Notes under the pieces: model-generated
Database searches by the model: none
What the model was told of the DNA's origin: nothing
The model's input: the letters and a program-made list of their open reading frames with translations, nothing else
Assembly (NCBI GenBank): GCA_910587535.1
Contig: CAJUKM010000011.1
Coordinates: 20,650-33,379, forward strand
DNA length: 12,730 bases
Origin: an uncultured Bacilli bacterium
GTDB taxonomy: Bacteria; Bacillota_I; Bacilli_A; RF39; UBA660
Direction: 5' to 3'
Made by a program: the position numbers and the translations under genes
Part shown: in pieces, positions 6,407 through 11,919 of the stretch
Layout of the letters: each line of letters starts with the position of its first letter
Position numbering within the stretch: position 1 is the first letter of the stretch

Positions 6407-7001
6407 AAGATTCGACGACTATCGACTGAGTAATCTCGATATGTCCAGCAAAATTTTTTGCTATATTTTCATTTTGACTTAGGTTGGTTTCGGCAAATTC
6501 TAATTCTACATTATATACGTCTGATTCTTTAGCATTTAATTCGACATTCGAAACGATTATACCTTCTTTTACGTTTGGTCCATCTGTAAAATCGAGTACT
6601 ACTGGTTCATTTAAATCTCCGCCAGTTATTTTAATTAATACTTGATTAAATCCGTTAGTTGCAGTAAATTCGTTTAGGTCTGCGATCATCTTAAGAGAGT
6701 ATCTAACTTTTGCAGAAGAATTCGGATTAGTAATTGTAAATGTCGTATTAGATTTATCACCTGGCATGGCATTTATTAAAGATATATTATCACTCGCTTT
6801 GAATGTAACTCCTTCTAAAGTAGTAGTTCCCAAAACTAGACTTTGATTTCCTTTAGTACTGTTTACTACTTTAGTGAAATAAGCAAATGAAGCTCCTATT
6901 AAGGCTATTAAAATAGTTAAAATTCCCAATATCAATATAATAATATGCTTTTTGTTTTTTTCATCTTTTTGTACAGCTTCTGTTCTTTCTTCGATATCCA
7001 T
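6405..7001 (-). CDS. TasA/camelysin-like secreted subunit with SipW-type signal peptide
   Basis: A 198-residue exported protein. Residues 1-18 are charged, 19-41 form the hydrophobic helix, and ALIGASFAYF at about 33-42 is the SipW-type cleavage region. The mature part follows the TasA pattern: GNQSLVLGTTTLEG, then NAMPGDKSNTTFTITNPNSSAKVRYSL (the PGD..T..F...N signature) and a closing strand FAGHIEIT. TasA-like proteins assemble into extracellular fibres or matrix; camelysin is a relative. The length is shorter than B. subtilis TasA (261) and near camelysin. An AAGGGTG ribosome binding site lies about 7 bases before the ATG. It is first in the cluster, directly before the SipW-type peptidase, with its own promoter and terminator, the layout expected for an abundant subunit. 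Membership of the broad family is well supported; fibre formation is inference. Confidence 0.82.
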   Translation of the reverse strand: MDIEERTEAVQKDEKNKKHIIILILGILTILIALIGASFAYFTKVVNSTKGNQSLVLGTTTLEGVTFKASDNISLINAMPGDKSNTTFTITNPNSSAKVRYSLKMIADLNEFTATNGFNQVLIKITGGDLNEPVVLDFTDGPNVKEGIIVSNVELNAKESDVYNVELEFAETNLSQNENIAKNFAGHIEITQSIVVES

Positions 7002-7024
7002 ATCTAGTCACCCTTATAATAGTA

Positions 7025-7053
7025 ATTTTAACAAAGCAGTTAAAAAAAAGCAA
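7025..7053 (-). promoter_or_regulatory. Candidate sigma-A promoter of the TasA-like gene
   Basis: TTGCTT (7048-7053) and TAAAAT (7025-7030) on the minus strand are 17 bases apart, just after the preceding terminator and before the AAGGGTG ribosome binding site. The hexamers are moderate matches. Confidence 0.4.
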
Positions 7054-7054
7054 C

Positions 7055-7082
7055 TTAAAAAAGAGTTAACATCTCAACTCTT
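7055..7082 (-). terminator. Rho-independent terminator of the MerR-YbjQ operon
   Basis: The stem AAGAGTT / AACTCTT (7 bp, 8-base loop) overlaps the stop of the YbjQ-family gene and continues into a T run on the minus strand. Confidence 0.65.
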
Positions 7083-7403
7083 CTTAGAATTTTTAAGTTT
7101 TACAGCTGTGCCATAAGCTATGATTTCAGCTGCGCCGTTCATAACTGCAGAAGATCCATAACGGATACCTATTATTGCATCTGCTCCTAAACTTTCAGCG
7201 TCATCTACCATTCTTTTAGTAGCCATTTGCCTAGCTGTTGCGATCATCTCAGTGTACCCTCTTATCTCTCCTCCAACGATCGTTTTCATACCTGCCATAA
7301 AATCTCTTCCTATATTTTTTGACTGAACTATTTGTCCTTTAACTATACCTAAAGTTTCTACAATTTCTTCTCCTGGTATATAATCAATACTTACTAGCTT
7401 CAT
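7074..7403 (-). CDS. YbjQ/UPF0145-family protein (PF01906)
   Basis: A 109-residue cytoplasmic protein with the full YbjQ-family pattern: GEEIVETLGIVKGQIVQSKNIGRD, then a GMKTIVGGEIRGYTEM loop, a helix ATARQMATKRMVDDAESLGADAIIGIRY and the closing strand EIIAYGTAVKL. The family forms ring-like oligomers. It is often labelled heavy-metal binding, but no biochemical role is established. The start overlaps the end of the MerR gene by 20 bases and has a GGAGGAGAAG ribosome binding site inside that gene, so the two form one operon. A terminator follows its stop. Pairing with a MerR-type regulator suggests the YbjQ protein is part of a stress or envelope response, but the inducer cannot be read from the sequence. 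Confidence 0.92.
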   Translation of the reverse strand: MKLVSIDYIPGEEIVETLGIVKGQIVQSKNIGRDFMAGMKTIVGGEIRGYTEMIATARQMATKRMVDDAESLGADAIIGIRYGSSAVMNGAAEIIAYGTAVKLKNSKKS

Positions 7404-8028
7404 CTTCTTCTCCTCCTAATATTTCCGCTATTCTAGTTATTAAGTTTCCTACTATTCCTATTACTGGTGCTCCCAGAATCGTCATTAAGACTACATAAAT
7501 TATCCATGGTATTTTATCTGTCATAGTAAACTGAGCCCAAGTTATAGTTACTATTAAAAGTACAAACATTGCGCTGAATATAATACTAGATAAAATCGCT
7601 CCTATAATTTTTTTTGTCTTATTGGTTTTAACATCTCTCATAGTAAATCCTTCTTTCCCGAGTATGTTAATTTTTTGGAAATAACCTTCTATCTCAATCG
7701 TGTCAAAATCGTTTTTAGAGTCAATTATTTCATTACACATGCTCTTAATTTTTTTGTAATTTTCTTCTTCTCTTAGTATCTTGTTTACTCGATCTTTTAA
7801 GCATTCACTCAAATCTAACTCTTTAGAATCTACAGCTTTGATTTCATTTATCGTAACTCCCAATTCTCGAAGAAACTTTATCTTTTTTAGTTTTTCAATA
7901 TCATTTTCGTCATACAATCTATAATCGTTGTTAGAATTTCTTTTTGGTGTTAAAAGTCCATTAGATTCATAGTAGCGAATGCTCTTCTTTGATAAACCTA
8001 CTATGTGCTCAACTTCATTAATAAGCAC
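7384..8028 (-). CDS. MerR-family transcriptional regulator with two C-terminal membrane helices
   Basis: Residues 1-66 form a MerR winged helix domain: INEVEHIVGLSKKSIRYYESNGLL, the wing with DYRLYDENDIEKLKKIKFLRELGVTINEIK. A helical linker at about 70-104 fits the dimer coiled coil. There is no BmrR-type ligand domain; instead residues about 141-163 and 173-195 are strongly hydrophobic, so the protein is probably anchored in the membrane with its DNA-binding part in the cytoplasm. The start codon is GTG, 8 bases after a strong AAAGGAGG site. It is first in an operon with the overlapping YbjQ gene. A MerR-type promoter directly upstream points to autoregulation. The membrane part suggests that it senses an envelope signal. 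Confidence 0.92.
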   Translation of the reverse strand: MLINEVEHIVGLSKKSIRYYESNGLLTPKRNSNNDYRLYDENDIEKLKKIKFLRELGVTINEIKAVDSKELDLSECLKDRVNKILREEENYKKIKSMCNEIIDSKNDFDTIEIEGYFQKINILGKEGFTMRDVKTNKTKKIIGAILSSIIFSAMFVLLIVTITWAQFTMTDKIPWIIYVVLMTILGAPVIGIVGNLITRIAEILGGEEDEASKY

Positions 8029-8051
8029 ACACCTGTCCTCCTTTCGCCATT

Positions 8052-8082
8052 AATATAGACCCTCCCCTAGGGGCAAAGTCAA
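8052..8082 (-). promoter_or_regulatory. MerR-type promoter/operator with 19-bp spacer
   Basis: TTGACT (8077-8082) and TATATT (8052-8057) on the minus strand are separated by 19 bases instead of 17. The spacer contains the palindrome CCCCTAGGGG (8064-8073), flanked by the outer half-sites GAC and GTC. Long spacers with a central palindrome are the hallmark of promoters that MerR proteins activate by DNA distortion. It lies about 24 bases before the MerR-gene start. Confidence 0.85.
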
Positions 8083-8089
8083 TACCTTT

Positions 8090-8908
8090 TTAGTTTTTTT
8101 TCATCTTAGTCGGGATAAAATGTTTGACAAAACCGAATCGTTCTTTATTTTTGACATATAGATAGCCGAATGTACTAAAGAATGTAGCTCCTATAAAGTT
8201 TACGAGTAAATCTTTCATAGTATCTTGAATTCCTATATCTAAGTATCCACCATCTATTTTATATTCGATTATTTTGCCTTTTTTTTCTGAATAAATTATT
8301 GTAGAAGTTATGTCTTCTATTTTTACAGGAATATTTTTCCCTTCTTCATTTAGTAACACCGATTTAATATCTGTAACTATCCTATCTTTTTGCATATCTG
8401 TATTAAAGTAGTAATCAGCTCCAAATTCAAAAAATTCCCAGAGTACTCCAATAGTCATAGAAAAGCAGAAAGCGACGATACTTAAAAACAAAGGAGAGAG
8501 ATTGATACTTTCTATATTTTCATTTAATAAGTTAAATAGTGCAAATCCTACTCCAGCAGCGATGAATCCGTTTAGCGTATGCAAGAGTGTATCCCAATAC
8601 GGTATTATTCCGTAGAAGTTGTTGATTTCTCCCAAAATTTCTGCCGAAAATATGAACAAAATTATGATCACTTCTAGAGTGTTTGGAAGAGAAATTTTGA
8701 ATCTGTGCTCTATAAAAAATGGCATGATAAATAGTGTCAATGATAGTAAGCATAGAAAAGCATTGTTGATATCACCTCTTAGGAATTCTAAAATCATACA
8801 TATGATTACCAATCCTCTTAAGAAAAAATAAATGGCAATCGATGAGCGTTTACTCTCTTTTCCTACCCTCTTTAATTCTTGATGAAAATTTTTCATTCTA
8901 CTTCCCAT
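8090..8908 (-). CDS. DUF2238/YjdF-like multi-pass membrane protein
   Basis: A 272-residue integral membrane protein with about six or seven hydrophobic helices. The conserved polar motifs of the DUF2238/YjdF family are present: IPYWDTLLHTLNGF near 102-115 (D106, H110), GVLWEFFEF near 154-162 and IQDTMKDLLVNFIGA near 227-241 (D229, D233, N237). Charged residues repeated within membrane helices suggest a catalytic or ion-linked site, but the function of the family is not known to me. An insertion at about 170-226 is not hydrophobic and looks like an extra-membrane loop. The start at 8908 is tentative: only a weak AAAGAAG site precedes it, and an ATG four codons later is possible. An extended -10 promoter precedes it; I see no terminator before the MerR promoter, so some read-through is likely. 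Confidence 0.75.
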   Translation of the reverse strand: MGSRMKNFHQELKRVGKESKRSSIAIYFFLRGLVIICMILEFLRGDINNAFLCLLSLTLFIMPFFIEHRFKISLPNTLEVIIILFIFSAEILGEINNFYGIIPYWDTLLHTLNGFIAAGVGFALFNLLNENIESINLSPLFLSIVAFCFSMTIGVLWEFFEFGADYYFNTDMQKDRIVTDIKSVLLNEEGKNIPVKIEDITSTIIYSEKKGKIIEYKIDGGYLDIGIQDTMKDLLVNFIGATFFSTFGYLYVKNKERFGFVKHFIPTKMKKN

Positions 8909-8930
8909 AACACTACTTCTTTCTTTTCAT

Positions 8931-8939
8931 ATTATAACA
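8931..8939 (-). promoter_or_regulatory. Extended -10 promoter of the DUF2238-like gene
   Basis: The minus strand reads TGT then TATAAT (TGnTATAAT), just past the upstream terminator and about 23 bases before the start codon. No clear -35 is present. Confidence 0.5.
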
Positions 8940-8956
8940 TATAGAAGTTTAAACGC

Positions 8957-8983
8957 AAAAAAAGTAGCACAAAAAATTGTGCT
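8957..8983 (-). terminator. Rho-independent terminator of the carboxypeptidase-hydrolase operon
   Basis: The stem AGCACAA / TTGTGCT (7 bp, TTTT loop) is followed by ACTTTTTTT on the minus strand, about 14 bases past the hydrolase stop. Confidence 0.8.
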
Positions 8984-8996
8984 TTTGATCTAAATT

Positions 8997-9893
8997 TTAC
9001 TTATCAAAAAATTGTATTATATCTGTAAAAACTTTCTCATTGTTTTTTTCGTCTATTATAGAATGTCTATAACCTGGGTATTCTATGCTTTTAATTTTGG
9101 TAAACCCTGCTTTAAGTAGTCTCTTTTTGGAGTCCGTGCGTCCCTTTTCGAAACCAGTACAGGAATCTAATAAACCAGATAACAAAAGAATTTGTAAATT
9201 TTCATTTACGTTCGTATATAATTTTGGATTTTTTAATCGTTTAACTAATACGAAAAGATCTCTATAAGCTTCTGTCGTAAATCCGAATCCACAAAGTGGA
9301 TCATTTCTATATAACTCAATGGCTTTCTCGTTTGAAGATATCCAATCTGAATTAGTTTTCGCATTTTTAACTTTTTTATTGTATACTCCGGTACTCATAT
9401 GTTTTAAAAAAGGAGATCTATACTTCGGACCTTTAACTTTGATAATCAAATTTGCCACGTGTATCCCTATCGCAGCTTCCCATCTATAATTGGGATATCC
9501 AGTTAGGATAACTTTTTCATATTTTGACGAGGCTTCCATAAGAACATTTCGTGCGATTATCGACCCCATCGAATGAGCAAAAATATATATAGGAATATCG
9601 TGATAAAGGTTTTTAATAGTTTTGGTTATATTTTTTTGATCTTCGATTAGAGCCTTCCATCCATATTTTTCTTTAAAATATCCTAAGTATTCGGCACTTT
9701 CTCCATGTCCTCTCATATCTGATGTTACTGCTGTAAAGCCATTTTTATTTAGAATACTTGCTAGCTCTTCGTATCTTTTTTGATGTTCTTCCATTCCATG
9801 GATTATCTGAATTATAGCCTTTGGATTTTTTACTTCGAATAAGTGGACATCTAACTCATAATTATCAGTTGATTTTACAATAATTTTTTTCAT
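8997..9893 (-). CDS. Alpha/beta hydrolase, lysophospholipase/monoacylglycerol lipase-like
   Basis: A 298-residue serine hydrolase of the Hydrolase_4 type. The order of motifs is typical: QIIHGMEEHQKRY (oxyanion region, near 29-41), SDMRGHGES near 58-66, the nucleophile elbow FAHSMGS with S108, an acid at D243 in LLSGLLDSCTG, and the base H277 in GYRHSI. The elbow has alanine where most relatives have the first glycine of GxSxG, a tolerated change. There is no signal peptide, so it is cytoplasmic and probably acts on lysophospholipids, monoglycerides or similar esters. It begins 16 bases after the carboxypeptidase stop with an AAAAGGAG site 5 bases from the ATG, and the pair ends in a terminator, so they are co-transcribed. 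A link to envelope turnover is suggested by context only. Confidence 0.9.
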   Translation of the reverse strand: MKKIIVKSTDNYELDVHLFEVKNPKAIIQIIHGMEEHQKRYEELASILNKNGFTAVTSDMRGHGESAEYLGYFKEKYGWKALIEDQKNITKTIKNLYHDIPIYIFAHSMGSIIARNVLMEASSKYEKVILTGYPNYRWEAAIGIHVANLIIKVKGPKYRSPFLKHMSTGVYNKKVKNAKTNSDWISSNEKAIELYRNDPLCGFGFTTEAYRDLFVLVKRLKNPKLYTNVNENLQILLLSGLLDSCTGFEKGRTDSKKRLLKAGFTKIKSIEYPGYRHSIIDEKNNEKVFTDIIQFFDK

Positions 9894-9909
9894 GTGTACT
9901 CCTTTTAAA

Positions 9910-11142
9910 TTAAACGCTTAAAAAATTTTTACTTATTTTTTTTCTAGTTTTGCTTTTCTGTTTTTTTATTAGAAAAAACAATATCAAAATCGTAACTGTT
10001 GAAATTATCTCTATGTAGTGTGAAAAAAAGAATTTCTTAATCGAAAATTTTATTTCTCTGTTGAGATAAACATCTTCTTCTAAAAGTAGGCTATCTTTAA
10101 AATAATATTTAACGGTACCAATTTTATCTCCAATTTTATTTAGAGGGGTAAGTTTTTTAATTCCATCATATTCTACTTTGATGTCTTCTTTTTTTAATGG
10201 CAGTTCGATGTATTTCGTTATGGTCGATGGAGTTTTTATCTCATACTTATCGTCTTTAGAATAAACTACCGGAATCGTTGTAACTATTGTTCCCTCTACA
10301 AAGATTTCGCTTTTGACATAGTTTTTATCTAAATAGTCGATAACGTCTAACGTATCTTCAAGATTATATGCTTTTTGATACGCATGTTCTGCTCCCGTAG
10401 TTATTATAATATAGTTTTTTCCGTTCGATTCGAAGAGTGCTGACATGCATACTCCTGCATTGTTGGTAAATCCAGTCTTGCTTCCTAAGATTGAAGAAGT
10501 ATCTCTATTTAGAAATTTATTGTATATATTAATGGTGCTTGAAACGTTTAAACCGTTTGATAGTCTATAATTCCTAGTCTTATATATAGTTTCGAAAAGA
10601 TCGTTTTGAAGTGAATATGTCAGTATTTTTAACACTTCTTTTAGGGTACTGTGATGGCCTTCAGCATCGTATCCTGTCACGTTCTTGAACTGCGTGCTTT
10701 TAAGATCTAAACGGGAAGCGAATTCGTTCATTTTTTCGACGAACTTTTCTGTATTGCCACAAATACTGTGTGCCAAGGCTATAGTTGCGTCTGCTCCTGA
10801 AGGAAGGATCGAAGCATACAGTAAATCTCTGTAACTCACTTTATCACCTAACTTTAAATCAGCTATCGATGCGTCATAAGGAACTTCTCTTAGCATATAA
10901 GAAGTTATTTCTACTGTGTCTTCTAAATTTTTAATATTTTCGATTGCCACTATTGTCGTTACGATTTTAGTAAGGCTTGCAATACTAGTTATTTGATCAC
11001 TATTTTGTTCATGTAAAATTATTTTATTATCGGCATCATATAATAATATTTTATTTGAATGAAGAGATGGCAAATTTAAAGATAAGACGTCGAAAGGTTT
11101 TAAAAATATAATAGCCAATATAATTATAAATGTTTTTTTCAT
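9910..11142 (-). CDS. D-alanyl-D-alanine carboxypeptidase (DacA/DacF-type low-molecular-weight PBP)
   Basis: This extracellular enzyme trims the terminal D-alanine from peptidoglycan stem peptides. The 410 residues start with a signal peptide (about 1-21). The S11 peptidase domain has SLTK with S56 and K59, the second motif SGA at 115-117 (SGN in many relatives; SGADA occurs in Gram-positive members), and SKTGFT with KTG at 222-224. A beta-rich PBP5 C-terminal domain follows (roughly 275-370). Instead of an amphipathic helix, the end has a true membrane helix at about 375-392 and a basic cytoplasmic tail, so the protein is firmly anchored. An extended -10 promoter precedes it and the alpha/beta hydrolase follows in the same operon. 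The ribosome binding site is weak (GAGTG); the start is set by the signal peptide. Confidence 0.95.
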   Translation of the reverse strand: MKKTFIIILAIIFLKPFDVLSLNLPSLHSNKILLYDADNKIILHEQNSDQITSIASLTKIVTTIVAIENIKNLEDTVEITSYMLREVPYDASIADLKLGDKVSYRDLLYASILPSGADATIALAHSICGNTEKFVEKMNEFASRLDLKSTQFKNVTGYDAEGHHSTLKEVLKILTYSLQNDLFETIYKTRNYRLSNGLNVSSTINIYNKFLNRDTSSILGSKTGFTNNAGVCMSALFESNGKNYIIITTGAEHAYQKAYNLEDTLDVIDYLDKNYVKSEIFVEGTIVTTIPVVYSKDDKYEIKTPSTITKYIELPLKKEDIKVEYDGIKKLTPLNKIGDKIGTVKYYFKDSLLLEEDVYLNREIKFSIKKFFFSHYIEIISTVTILILFFLIKKQKSKTRKKISKNFLSV

Positions 11143-11156
11143 ATTATCACTCGACT

Positions 11157-11165
11157 ATTATAGCA
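11157..11165 (-). promoter_or_regulatory. Extended -10 promoter of the D,D-carboxypeptidase operon
   Basis: TGC then TATAAT on the minus strand gives a TGnTATAAT element about 15 bases before the start codon, so the leader is very short. The -35 region is poor. The stretch 11166-11242 beyond it is AT-rich and I see nothing further in it. Confidence 0.5.
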
Positions 11166-11242
11166 GATATACTTTTATTTGGACAGGAAAAGATTATTAA
11201 TTCCCAAATCTTAAATCTTTACAAGTCAAATATAATTTATAA

Positions 11243-11271
11243 TTGACAAAATTTTTTTTTTAAAGTATTAT
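11243..11271 (+). promoter_or_regulatory. Strong sigma-A promoter on the plus strand (candidate sRNA promoter)
   Basis: A consensus TTGACA (11243-11248) is followed after exactly 17 bases by TATTAT (11266-11271). It points away from all protein genes of the window and towards a terminator about 80 bases downstream, so it most likely drives a small RNA. Confidence 0.7.
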
Positions 11272-11277
11272 TTATAT

Positions 11278-11381
11278 AGCATGATGTAATGTCATGCTGG
11301 CTATCATTCATGATCATATATGAATTTTAGTCAACCAAAACCCCCTGAAGAGTCAGCGAAAGCTGGCTCACTTTTTGTTTT
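11278..11381 (+). ncRNA. Candidate small structured RNA of about 100 nt
   Basis: The predicted start, 7 bases after the -10, falls on the first base of a hairpin AGCATGA / TCATGCT (11278-11298). A second weak hairpin, ATTCAT / ATGAAT, spans 11306-11325. Next comes an unpaired segment ACCAAAACCCCCTGAA (11334-11349). Last is an intrinsic terminator. C-rich unpaired loops are common in Gram-positive regulatory RNAs that pair with ribosome binding sites. A 13-codon frame at 11289-11330 lies inside but lacks a ribosome binding site. I do not recognise the RNA as a known family. It lies between host genes and the remnant element, so it could belong to either. Confidence 0.5.
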
Positions 11382-11402
11382 AGCTTGAATTTACAGGGGT
11401 TT
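11338..11402. repeat. Imperfect inverted repeat around the sRNA terminator
   Basis: AAACCCCCTG (11338-11347) and CAGGGGTTT (11394-11402) are inverted copies with one extra C in the left arm, 46 bases apart, with the terminator hairpin between them. It may be an integrase binding or attachment region, or simply allow a longer folded structure. Confidence 0.35.
11350..11381 (+). terminator. Rho-independent terminator of the candidate sRNA (GAAA tetraloop)
   Basis: The 8-bp stem GAGTCAGC / GCTGGCTC (one G-T pair) is capped by a GAAA tetraloop and followed by ACTTTTTGTTTT on the plus strand. On the other strand there is no T run, so it acts in the plus direction. Confidence 0.75.
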
Positions 11403-11433
11403 CTAAAATCATTATTTTATAAATTATTGCTTT

Positions 11434-11453
11434 CAACTACCAATCAACTACCA
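11434..11453. repeat. Tandem direct repeat CAACTACCA next to the integrase 3' end
   Basis: Two copies of CAACTACCA (11434-11442 and 11445-11453) separated by AT lie 5 bases past the integrase stop. Short direct repeats at this place in Gram-positive integrative elements are usually arm-type or att-flanking binding sites for the integrase. The repeat is seen; its role is inferred. Confidence 0.5.
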
Positions 11454-11458
11454 AAATC

Positions 11459-11919
11459 CTATATTGAAGGTGCCAGATAAGTTAGTTTATTTATGGTATT
11501 TACAGTATCATAAAGTTTATCTTTGAACATATGCGTATAAGTATATAGTATTTCTTCTATGGATGAATGACCTAAAAATTGTGATATAACAGCAATGTTT
11601 GCATTATTGTTTATAAGTAAAGACGCACAACTATGTCTAAAGGCATGTAACCTTATTCTTTTAATATTTGCAAATTTTGCTATTTCTATCTTTTTGTGCC
11701 GCATTTGATAAAAAATAATAGGAATGAATCCTCCAAAGATAAACCAATTATCATTAAAATCAGCAAATGTTTTTGTTCTTCGTATAATTGTTTTAAATCT
11801 CTAAAAAGTATTTCAGCAATGGGTAAAATCCTATTGCTTTTTTGAGTTTTAGGTTTTGTTAATTCGTAATGTGTGCTTTTTTCAGAGCCATGTGTTACTG
11901 CTTGTTTGGTAACTGATAA
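11459..11919 (-). pseudogene. Tyrosine integrase remnant: catalytic half only, frameshifted
   Basis: The remnant matches the C-terminal half of phage/ICE tyrosine recombinases. It has the beta-hairpin segment LTKPKTQKSNRILPI, then QLYEEQKH, and in a second frame FNDNWFIFGGF, KRIRLHAFRHSCASLL (H-x-x-R), ISQFLGHSSIEE and the nucleophile Tyr in YTYTHMF. The frames are joined only if one base is restored near 11765-11767, where a run of three A on the plus strand was probably four. The SAM-like N-terminal domain, core-binding part and first catalytic arginine are missing: their place is taken by the end of the replication ATPase. The protein cannot be active. It marks the edge of an element that integrated to the right of 11434. 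Confidence 0.85.

Noticed and set aside
8064..8073. CCCCTAGGGG as a terminator of the DUF2238-like gene
   Set aside because: No loop and no T run follows; its place in a 19-base spacer between -35 and -10 fits a MerR operator.
8532..8831. Open frames on both strands inside the DUF2238-like gene
   Set aside because: Shadows of a longer frame with conserved membrane motifs.
9085..9267. Plus-strand open frame within the hydrolase
   Set aside because: Shadow of the conserved hydrolase C-terminal region.
10786..10800. Missing second catalytic motif in the carboxypeptidase (SGA instead of SGN)
   Set aside because: SGADA-type second motifs occur in Gram-positive members of this family, so I do not treat it as an inactivating change.
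11289..11330. 13-codon plus-strand frame inside the candidate sRNA, beginning MSCWL
   Set aside because: No ribosome binding site, and the region is taken up by hairpins; too short to support as a peptide gene, though a leader or toxin peptide is not excluded.
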